Assembly: GCA_002490775.1 (NCBI GenBank)
Contig: DKUR01000016.1
Location: forward strand, 1 to 30,357
From: Lachnospiraceae bacterium UBA7199
GTDB lineage: Bacteria; Bacillota; Clostridia; Lachnospirales; Lachnospiraceae
Length of the DNA stretch: 30,357 nucleotides
Reading direction: 5' to 3'
The stretch's first letter is position 1. Each line of letters starts with the position of its first letter. The translations under genes were made by a program, and so were the position numbers. The notes under the pieces are model-generated. The model was not told the origin of the DNA. It was given only the letters and a program-made list of their open reading frames with translations, and searched no databases. This document shows, piece by piece, positions 14,961 to 22,323 of the stretch.

Positions 14961-17222
14961 ATGAAAAAAATGAAAAAATTTATCGCAGCGGCAATTGCAG
15001 CAGGAACTATGATGATGCTTCTTTTTGGCTGTGGAAAGCGTGAAGAACAGCAAAATGAGACAAAGGGATATGTATGGGTTTCTGAATATGCAGATTTTAA
15101 TGTGGAAGAGTGTGACTGGATCGATGAGGTCGTAACATTGGGGGATGAATGTTATTTCAGTACATCTCGTTATGATGAAGAAAAAGAACAGAGCGTAACC
15201 AGTCTTTATAAGTATAATCTGTTGGAAAATAAGGCAGAGAAGTTAAACTTTGATCTGGAAGAAAATAGCAGTATTTATGGTATGGCGGTAAATGCAGATG
15301 GCAATCTGGCCATGCTCATCAACCAATATGAGTATGTAGAGGATGAGGAAGGTAATGTGACAGATGTTAACAGCAAAATGCAGTTATGTATCGTCTCACC
15401 TTCAGATGGCGCTTTGATTGATTCAAAAGAAATTACGGAAGTGCTGGATGTGCCGCAGGAAACTTATTTCCAGTATTTTAGTATTGATGGGCAGGGAAAT
15501 CTTTATCTGGCAGACGGTGATAGTAAGATTTATATTTTAAACAAGGATATACAGAAGGTTTGTGAGATCTCCATTGAAGGCTGGATTAATAATATGGTCA
15601 CATCCAAAGAAGGTGACGTATATATTGCTATTTATGGCAATGAAGGAATGGAATTAAAAAAGGTTGACGTTGCAGCTAAAAAAATTGGGGAGCCAGTGCA
15701 AGGCTTAAGTGAAGGTTATGGAAACTTTACTTTCCGTACAGGTGTTGAAAAGAGCCTGCTGGTCAGCAGCAATGACGGTGTTTTAACTTTCGACATTCAA
15801 TCACAGACGAAGGAAGATCTGTTTAAATGGCTGGACGTGGATATCAATTCGGATGATGTAAACCAGGTGGGAGAACTTTCCGATGGTCGGATATGGGCAA
15901 TTATCAGAGAGTATGACAGAGATTATAATTCCAGTTACCAGTTAGCTTTTTTAAGCAAAAAGGATGCATCAGAAGTGACTGCAAGACAGGAAATTGTTTT
16001 TGGAGCTATGTGGATTGATTCTGATGTTAAAAGGAATATCATCAAATTTAATAAAACCAACAGCCAGTATCGTATTATTGTAAAGGAATATGGAGAAGAT
16101 GATTATGAGGCAGGTTTGATTCAATTTGGTGCAGATTTGACCACAGGAAACTGCCCTGACATTATCAGTTTAAGCCAGCTTGATTTTGCCCAATACGCAA
16201 ATAAGGGAATTTTAGAAGATTTGTATCCTTATATGGAACAAAGCGGCATTAAGAAGGAAGATTATGTTGAGAATATTTTAGAAGCATATGATATGGATGG
16301 AAAGCTGTATGGAATTATGCCTTCCTTCTATTTATCATCTACAGCAGTGAAAAAGTCACTGGTAGGAGATAAGAGCGGCTGGACATTAGATGAAATGCTT
16401 GATCTGGTGGAAGAGGTGAAGCCTCAGTATGTTATGTCTTATGATTCCAAGGAAAGTATGCTGTATTACTGTATTTATCAGAATATAGATGAGTTTATTG
16501 ACTGGGAAAGCGGAACATGTCACTTTGACGGAGATCAGTTTATAAGAGCCCTTGAATTTGCTTCTCAGTTCCCTTCTCAAGAAGAGGTTAACTATAATGA
16601 AAGAGAAGGAATTTCAAGTCTTCTGCATGATAATAAGCTGCTGCTTATGCAGACGTCCATTAGTTCTGTGCAGGAATATCAGATGATGAAGGGGATGTTC
16701 GGAGAAGACATTACTTATATTGGTTCACCCAGCAGCGACCGGAAGGGTAATGTGATTCAGCCCGCAGGGGGAAGCCTTGCCATGTCTTCCAAGTCAAAAT
16801 ATAAAGACGGTGTATGGGAGTTTATGAAGATTATGCTTGAAGCCGAATATCAGGATAGCTTAGTGAACGAGCATGGAGGTTTTGGATTCCCTATTAGAAA
16901 AGAATCCCTTGAAAAGCAATTTGAATTTGATATGAAGGCGGATTATTACGAGGACGAGAATGGAAATCAGGTAGAAAGGCCCAAGACAACGTGGGGGTAT
17001 GATGATTTTACGATTGAAATCATGGCGGCAAGCCAGGAAGAAATTGATGAAATAAAGGCACTCATTACGTCAGCAGAAAAGGTTTCAGAGAATGCAGATC
17101 AGCAGGTTACTAACATTATAACAGAAGAGACAGAGCCATTTTTCAAGGGACAGAAATCTGCTGCTGAGGTTGCAGGCGTTATCCAAAACAGGGTTCAAAT
17201 TTATGTGAATGAAAACAAATAG
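14961..17222 (+). CDS. Lipoprotein: propeller-like N domain fused to an extracellular solute-binding domain
   Basis: A 753-residue exported lipoprotein. The signal peptide ends in lipobox LFGC, with Cys24 as the lipid anchor. Residues about 30-340 hold repeated strands with D-G-N/G-x-L/V-Y spacing (NADGNLAML, DGQGNLYLADGDSKIYIL, SKEGDVYIAIYG, LSDGRIWAII), suggesting a beta-propeller. Residues about 341-753 resemble family-1 sugar-binding proteins (FNKTNSQYRIIV, CPDIISLSQLDF, DGKLYGIMPSFYL, GGSLAMSSKSKYKDGVWEFM). Ordinary sugar-binding lipoproteins are 400-450 residues, so the fusion is unusual. ATG 14961 is chosen because GAGGT lies 5 bases before it; an ATG at 14949 would add four residues. 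It pairs with the permeases downstream and with its paralogue at 22324, with which it shares the C-terminal FFKGQKSAAEV...QIYVNEN. Confidence 0.85.
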   Translation: MKKMKKFIAAAIAAGTMMMLLFGCGKREEQQNETKGYVWVSEYADFNVEECDWIDEVVTLGDECYFSTSRYDEEKEQSVTSLYKYNLLENKAEKLNFDLEENSSIYGMAVNADGNLAMLINQYEYVEDEEGNVTDVNSKMQLCIVSPSDGALIDSKEITEVLDVPQETYFQYFSIDGQGNLYLADGDSKIYILNKDIQKVCEISIEGWINNMVTSKEGDVYIAIYGNEGMELKKVDVAAKKIGEPVQGLSEGYGNFTFRTGVEKSLLVSSNDGVLTFDIQSQTKEDLFKWLDVDINSDDVNQVGELSDGRIWAIIREYDRDYNSSYQLAFLSKKDASEVTARQEIVFGAMWIDSDVKRNIIKFNKTNSQYRIIVKEYGEDDYEAGLIQFGADLTTGNCPDIISLSQLDFAQYANKGILEDLYPYMEQSGIKKEDYVENILEAYDMDGKLYGIMPSFYLSSTAVKKSLVGDKSGWTLDEMLDLVEEVKPQYVMSYDSKESMLYYCIYQNIDEFIDWESGTCHFDGDQFIRALEFASQFPSQEEVNYNEREGISSLLHDNKLLLMQTSISSVQEYQMMKGMFGEDITYIGSPSSDRKGNVIQPAGGSLAMSSKSKYKDGVWEFMKIMLEAEYQDSLVNEHGGFGFPIRKESLEKQFEFDMKADYYEDENGNQVERPKTTWGYDDFTIEIMAASQEEIDEIKALITSAEKVSENADQQVTNIITEETEPFFKGQKSAAEVAGVIQNRVQIYVNENK

Positions 17223-17239
17223 GTTGAGAGGGGATAGAA

Positions 17240-18181
17240 ATGCATTTTCCCAAAAGCAGGAAGAAAGAAAAAAACCTGCAGTTTGTAAAAGAAAATAAAA
17301 AAAGATCCGGCAGTAACCGAAGAACGCGCAAAGGGAAACTGATATCTATAGGATATCTGTTTCCCAGCGCTGCCGGCGTACTGCTGTTTTTTGTATTACC
17401 ATTTTTGATTGTAATTTATTACTCGGTGGTGGATAATCCCATCAGCAATCAGTTTGTGTTTTTGGATAATTATGTAATGGTATTTCAAAATGCAGCATTT
17501 CAGCAGGCAGCAAGGAATACGCTTATGTTTTCACTTGTTGCGGTACCCTTAGCAGTGGTTTTGTCGCTGTTTCTTGCCATGATGCTGGAAAGCAGGATTC
17601 CATTTAAAAGCCAGTTTAGAACCTTTTTCCTAAGCCCTATGATGGTGCCTATTGCATCTATTGTTTTGATCTGGCAGGTATTATTTCATTATAATGGGAT
17701 GGTGAATGAGGTGTTGGGCGTATTCCACATTGATAAGATCGACTGGCTGAATTCTAATTATGCGCAGGTAGTTATTGTTATCCTGTTTTTATGGAAAAAT
17801 TTAGGATACAATATGATTTTATTTATGGCGGCTTTAAGCAGTATCCCTAAGGATATTCTTGAAGTAGCCGTGCTTGAGAGCGCAACGCCATTTCAGATTT
17901 TCTGGCATATTAAATTAAGATATATGTCCTCAACAATTTTATTTGTGACAATTATGTCATTAATAAATTCTTTTAAGGTATTTAGGGAAATCTATCTTTT
18001 AAAGGGCGAGTACCCTTATGATACCATGTATATGCTTCAGCATTTTATGAACAATACATTTAGCAGATTAGACTATCAAAAAATGTCTGCAGCGGCAATT
18101 ATGATGGCAATTGTTATGGTGATCATTATTGGGATTTTATTCCTGACCGAGAACTATTTCGGAAAGGATGTGGAAGGATGA
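17240..18181 (+). CDS. Sugar-type ABC permease, MalF/UgpA-like
   Basis: A 313-residue membrane protein with about six hydrophobic segments after a basic N-terminal tail (residues 1-35, very rich in Lys/Arg). It resembles the first permease of CUT1 sugar importers (GYLFPSAAGVLLFFVLPFL; RTFFLSPMMVPIASIVLIWQ). The cytoplasmic coupling loop that should read EAA-x-x-x-G-...-LP is EVAVLESATPFQIFWHIKLR: Gly is Ser and the final LP is LR, so it is degenerate. It starts 17 bp after the first lipoprotein gene and overlaps the next permease by ATGA. It pairs with that permease; no ATPase gene is in the cluster. Confidence 0.9.
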   Translation: MHFPKSRKKEKNLQFVKENKKRSGSNRRTRKGKLISIGYLFPSAAGVLLFFVLPFLIVIYYSVVDNPISNQFVFLDNYVMVFQNAAFQQAARNTLMFSLVAVPLAVVLSLFLAMMLESRIPFKSQFRTFFLSPMMVPIASIVLIWQVLFHYNGMVNEVLGVFHIDKIDWLNSNYAQVVIVILFLWKNLGYNMILFMAALSSIPKDILEVAVLESATPFQIFWHIKLRYMSSTILFVTIMSLINSFKVFREIYLLKGEYPYDTMYMLQHFMNNTFSRLDYQKMSAAAIMMAIVMVIIIGILFLTENYFGKDVEG

Positions 18182-19149
18182 AAATACAAGAGAAGCGTGG
18201 CCGGGGATTTAAGGGCAGTGAATTGGATCGATGGAGCAGACTGGTTAAAAGGAAAAAAAAGATAAAGCATGCCAGGGAACTGGTAAGAATTTCTTTTGCA
18301 ACAATGATTGCCGGCTGTTTTGCTGTTCTTTTTCTTATGCCGATTATATTAACAATAACCAATTCTTTTATGTCGGCCTCAGAAATTTCGGCCAATTACG
18401 GGCAGGTGTTTGCAACTACGGATACCGGAGGAAAGGTATATATTTCAGAAAAAGTTAATTTGAAATTTATTCCGGATATGGTGTCTTTTAGCCAATATAT
18501 TACTGTTTTGCTGAAAAGTCCTGAATATTTGTTTAAGTTTTGGAATTCGGTGATACTTGTGGTTCCAATTGTTGCCTTTCAATTGCTTGTAGCTATGGGG
18601 GCAGCTTACGGATTTACAAGATACAGGGGACGGATTAAGGAAATTATTTTCTTTATTTATATTATATTAATGTTGATGCCCTATCAGGTTACGCTGGTAC
18701 CTAATTATTTGGTAGCAGACTGGCTTCATACATTGAATACAAACTGGGCCATATGGCTTCCCGGAATTTTTTCACCATTTGCAGTTTATTTATTGACAAA
18801 GTACATGAGAAGAATTCCTGTATCGGTAATGGAAGCGGCACAGATTGATGGTGCAGGAGAATGGCAGATTTTTAGAAAAATTTGTATGCCACTTTGTAAG
18901 GGAGCAATGTGTTCTGTAGCAATTTTGATTTTTATAGATTACTGGAATATGGTAGAGCAGCCGTTGATTCTTTTAACGGATCAGGAAAAGCATCCTCTTT
19001 CTGTGTTTTTATCAAAAATAAATTCCGGTGAAATAGGGCTGGCCTTTGCAGTAGCCACGATTTATATGGTGCCGCCTATACTGGTTTTTCTATATGGAGA
19101 GGATTACCTGGTAGAAGGAATTACTTATCAGGGCGGTATTAAGGGATAA
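18178..19149 (+). CDS. Sugar-type ABC permease, MalG/UgpE-like
   Basis: A 323-residue membrane protein with about six hydrophobic segments and a basic N-terminal tail. It shows the MalG-like extracytoplasmic insert between segments 1 and 2 (ISEKVNLKFIPDMVSFSQY) and a canonical coupling loop, EAAQIDGAGEWQIFRKICMP. In contrast to its partner, this loop should dock an ATPase normally. It overlaps the upstream permease by four bases, so the two are co-translated. An MsmK/MsmX-type shared ATPase encoded elsewhere is the usual explanation when CUT1 operons lack one. Confidence 0.92.
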   Translation: MKIQEKRGRGFKGSELDRWSRLVKRKKKIKHARELVRISFATMIAGCFAVLFLMPIILTITNSFMSASEISANYGQVFATTDTGGKVYISEKVNLKFIPDMVSFSQYITVLLKSPEYLFKFWNSVILVVPIVAFQLLVAMGAAYGFTRYRGRIKEIIFFIYIILMLMPYQVTLVPNYLVADWLHTLNTNWAIWLPGIFSPFAVYLLTKYMRRIPVSVMEAAQIDGAGEWQIFRKICMPLCKGAMCSVAILIFIDYWNMVEQPLILLTDQEKHPLSVFLSKINSGEIGLAFAVATIYMVPPILVFLYGEDYLVEGITYQGGIKG

Positions 19150-19193
19150 ATTGAACAGTACAAAGATTTTCAGGAAAGGTAAGGGTTAAAATC

Positions 19194-21212
19194 ATGGGTG
19201 AAAATGAGGGAAGAAAAAGAAGAGAGTGGGTGAAAAATGCAGCGATTGTTTTTCTTGTAATTATGCTGCTGCTTACCTTTTTTTCCAATACGATCATGAA
19301 TTATTCACTGCCTGAGGTGGCAACCCAGTATGTACAAAGTGGTACGATTACAGCTAAGGTGAGGGGAACAGGGAATGTAGAGGCCAATGATCCTTATAAT
19401 GTGATCGTAAAGGAGTCAAGAGTAATAGAAAGTGTAGCGGTTAAGCAGGGCGATCAGGTGGAAAAGGATCAGGTAATTTATTACCTTGAAGATAAAGAAA
19501 GTGATGAATTAAAAAAGGCAGAGGATGAGCTTGAGGAACTGGAATTGTCTTATATGAAAGGGTTGTTTGGCGGAACCGTTTCCCCTGAAATTATAAGCAA
19601 GGTTGCAAGTGGAAGAACGGACTCCTTTGCATCCTATCAGGCTATGGTTACAGATATGCAAAACCGGCTTGAAGCAGCAGAAGCAAGAGTAAAGGAATGC
19701 CAGAAGGTTCTGGACAATTTGAATCTGCAAAGCACTGTAAATACCAATAATGCCAGTGTGAGTACAGCAGCGGATGAATTGGAAAAAAGTTTAGCAACTG
19801 CAGATTTAAAAAGCGCACAGGATGCTTTTAATGCTTACAAGGAAAGACGAGTGGCAGAGATTAATGCGCAGATCACAGAAGTGGAAAAGCAGATTAAGGA
19901 TTTGAAGGAGTTGGTGACTAACGCAGAGACGTTGGCAGCGGGAAATCCAGGGACAAGTGGAACTCCACCTACTACTAATACAGATACGTCAATTGATCCT
20001 CTCCGAGATAAAGCAAAGATAACAACAGACACTTTAGAGGCAAAAAGAGTAATTTTAGAGACTGAGGCAAATAACGCAGGTTTAGGTGTTGATTTGAGCT
20101 CAGTAAGTAAAGTAGAAGAGTGGAAAAAAAATTTGGATTGGAATACTTTAGTTCCTGCGGTACAGATTGCTCTTGACGACTATAATGCAGCATATGCAGA
20201 AAATAAAATTGCCCATGATAAATTAAACGAAGCCATAAACAGCCTATCCGGCTACAGCAATTATCAGGCAAGTTTATCTCAAAAGGAAGCTGAACTGAAT
20301 GCTCTTAAAAACAAGCTGGCTGAAATCAACGCAATTACTGTAAATTCCAATGAAGATGTGAAAAATGCAGCAAACAGGCTGGCACAGGCAGAAAAAAATA
20401 TTACGGAAATTAGTAGTGCAAATAAGGAAACATCTGTCAGCTATCAGAACCAGATTGCCAATGCGGAAGCGGCGCTTAAAAACGCACAGGCAGTTTATGA
20501 TCTGCTCAAAGAAGAACAGACCGAGTTAGCAGCAGATATTAATGCAGAGCTTGATCTTTCCAAGATCAATAAGGATATAGCAGAAAAGAAAGAAGAAATT
20601 GAGAGATTAAAAGAAAGCTCAATGGGAACAGCAATTACAGCACCTGTTGCCGGAACCATAACAAGCCTTGCCTATGTTGCAGGGGAAACCACTAAGCCGG
20701 AAGAAGCAGCGGCAGTGATACAGGTGGAAGGTAAGGGCTATACCTTAAAGATTTCTGTGACTAATGAGCAGGCGAAGAAGGTGCAGGTAGGGGATACTGC
20801 CGAACTGCAAAATGCATGGTACTATGATGATGTGCAGGCTATTCTGTCAGCAATCAAGCCAGATCCGGATAACCCAGGGCAGAAAAAACTGCTTGAATTT
20901 GAGGTGACTGGCTCCAGCATACAGGCAGGGCAGGCATTAAATATTTCTGTAGGCCAGCGGAGTTCAGAATATGAACTTGTGGTGCCTAACAGCGCAGTGC
21001 GGGAGGATAACAACGGAAAGTTTATTTTGATCGTGGAGTCTAAGAGCGGCCCTTTAAGCAACAGGTATATTGCTACCAGAGTGGATGTGGAAGTGCTGGC
21101 CTCAGACGATAATAATACTGCGATTTCAGCAGGACTTTATGGATATGAATATGTAATCACTACTTCGACCAAACCGGTAGAAGCAGGCAAGCAGGTAAGA
21201 CTAAATGAATAA
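19194..21212 (+). CDS. MacA/HlyD-type adaptor with an exceptionally long coiled coil
   Basis: A 672-residue membrane-anchored adaptor. One TM segment (about 17-35) is followed by the first lipoyl half-domain (66-100, ESVAVKQGDQVEKDQVIYYL), then a long helical region (about 103-475) of Ala/Glu/Lys heptads with a Gly/Pro/Thr-rich break at 249-270. The second lipoyl half (ITAPVAGTITSLAYVAGE, 481-498), a beta-barrel and a membrane-proximal domain to the C terminus complete it. MacA-like adaptors are usually 350-450 residues with a much shorter hairpin; here the helical part alone is about 370 residues. It overlaps the following gene by eight bases, and together with it recalls the MacA-MacB pair, although no MacB ATPase is encoded. 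It is placed directly after the permeases. Confidence 0.88.
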   Translation: MGENEGRKRREWVKNAAIVFLVIMLLLTFFSNTIMNYSLPEVATQYVQSGTITAKVRGTGNVEANDPYNVIVKESRVIESVAVKQGDQVEKDQVIYYLEDKESDELKKAEDELEELELSYMKGLFGGTVSPEIISKVASGRTDSFASYQAMVTDMQNRLEAAEARVKECQKVLDNLNLQSTVNTNNASVSTAADELEKSLATADLKSAQDAFNAYKERRVAEINAQITEVEKQIKDLKELVTNAETLAAGNPGTSGTPPTTNTDTSIDPLRDKAKITTDTLEAKRVILETEANNAGLGVDLSSVSKVEEWKKNLDWNTLVPAVQIALDDYNAAYAENKIAHDKLNEAINSLSGYSNYQASLSQKEAELNALKNKLAEINAITVNSNEDVKNAANRLAQAEKNITEISSANKETSVSYQNQIANAEAALKNAQAVYDLLKEEQTELAADINAELDLSKINKDIAEKKEEIERLKESSMGTAITAPVAGTITSLAYVAGETTKPEEAAAVIQVEGKGYTLKISVTNEQAKKVQVGDTAELQNAWYYDDVQAILSAIKPDPDNPGQKKLLEFEVTGSSIQAGQALNISVGQRSSEYELVVPNSAVREDNNGKFILIVESKSGPLSNRYIATRVDVEVLASDDNNTAISAGLYGYEYVITTSTKPVEAGKQVRLNE

Positions 21213-22308
21213 AAGGATCATATATTTTATAAAGAGTTTGTCACCAAAGCAGATTATATTTTCTTCAATCACTGTCATTTCTCTGTTGCTGTATTTGGTT
21301 TTGACCGTATGGTCAAATCGTCAGGTTGCAGCCCTTACCGACCAGCAGGCAGCAAAACGGTGGGATAAAGAAGGCGGCAGTGCACAGGTAAGCTGTTTTT
21401 TTGCAGAAAATGCAGAAGTAGATGAATATATGCTAATGAGTTTTGAAAGACAGTTGGAGCAAAGTTTGTTAGAAGTACTACAGCAGGAAGAAACAGAAGG
21501 GGAAAATGAAAAGCGTCTGTTGATTGATGCATACAGCTCACTTGGAAGCATTACAATTACCAGTGAAAAGGGAAAACTGGAGGACGTAAATGCTGTGGGA
21601 GTTGGAGGAGATTTCTTCCTGTTTCACCCCTTGCAGCTTATTAGCGGCGGGTATTTTTCCGGTGATGACCTGATGCAGGACTTTGTTATTTTGGATGAAG
21701 AAGCAGCGTGGCAGCTTTTTGGTTCAAATGATATTGCCGGAATGACCGTGATGATTGGAAATGTGCCTCATTATGTGGCTGGTGTGGTTAAAAGACAGGA
21801 AGGAAGGTTTGCAGAGGGCGCAGGGCTCAATAAGACAGTTGTTTATGTATCTTATACCTCCCTTGCTTCCTATGGCACTGGTGACAGGATCAATGTTTAT
21901 GAGGTAGTAGCACCAAATCCTGTAAAAGGATTTGTTTATAATGCTGTGAAAGAAAAACTGGGTGTAAGCGAGGATAAGATGGTTGTAGTGGAAAATTCTT
22001 CCCGCTATACGCTTCCAGCACTGCTTCCGGTTCTGCTGGATTTCGGAACTCGTTCCATGCAGAATACTGCTGTGAAATTTCCCTATTGGGAAAATATAGG
22101 AAGAGGCTGGGAGGACGTGAAAGTACTAATTCTGCTGTTTCAGTTTATTCTTTTATTGATACCGGCAGGAATTATAACAGTTTTTCTTGTTATACGGTGG
22201 AAAAACAGGAATTTGACTTTGAAGGACATTTGGAACTTTGTTCTGGAAAGGAAAGACAATTTGCGGAAAAAAGCACAAGGAGCAAAGGATAAGTGGCAGC
22301 ATTTTTAG
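21205..22308 (+). CDS. Two-TM membrane protein with a MacB-like extracytoplasmic core domain
   Basis: A 367-residue protein: TM1 (about 17-36), a ~265-residue outside domain, TM2 (about 306-330), then a basic cytoplasmic tail (331-367). The outside domain shows the MacB_PCD pattern, LISGGYFSGDDLMQDFVIL then AAWQLFGSNDIAGMTVMIG and VPHYVAGVVKRQEG. Real MacB/FtsX-type permeases have three TM helices after this domain plus an ATPase partner; here there is one, and no ATPase. The ATG lies inside the end of the adaptor gene (eight-base overlap), so the two proteins are made together. It probably forms an envelope complex with the adaptor. It is not truncated by a visible frameshift: the frame is clean and the next gene follows 15 bp later. 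Confidence 0.8.
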   Translation: MNKRIIYFIKSLSPKQIIFSSITVISLLLYLVLTVWSNRQVAALTDQQAAKRWDKEGGSAQVSCFFAENAEVDEYMLMSFERQLEQSLLEVLQQEETEGENEKRLLIDAYSSLGSITITSEKGKLEDVNAVGVGGDFFLFHPLQLISGGYFSGDDLMQDFVILDEEAAWQLFGSNDIAGMTVMIGNVPHYVAGVVKRQEGRFAEGAGLNKTVVYVSYTSLASYGTGDRINVYEVVAPNPVKGFVYNAVKEKLGVSEDKMVVVENSSRYTLPALLPVLLDFGTRSMQNTAVKFPYWENIGRGWEDVKVLILLFQFILLLIPAGIITVFLVIRWKNRNLTLKDIWNFVLERKDNLRKKAQGAKDKWQHF

Positions 22309-22323
22309 AAGGGAGTAATTATT

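Noticed and set aside
19194..22308. A standard MacAB drug-efflux pair
   Set aside because: There is no ATPase domain, too few membrane helices in the MacB-like protein, and the context is a sugar-permease cluster.
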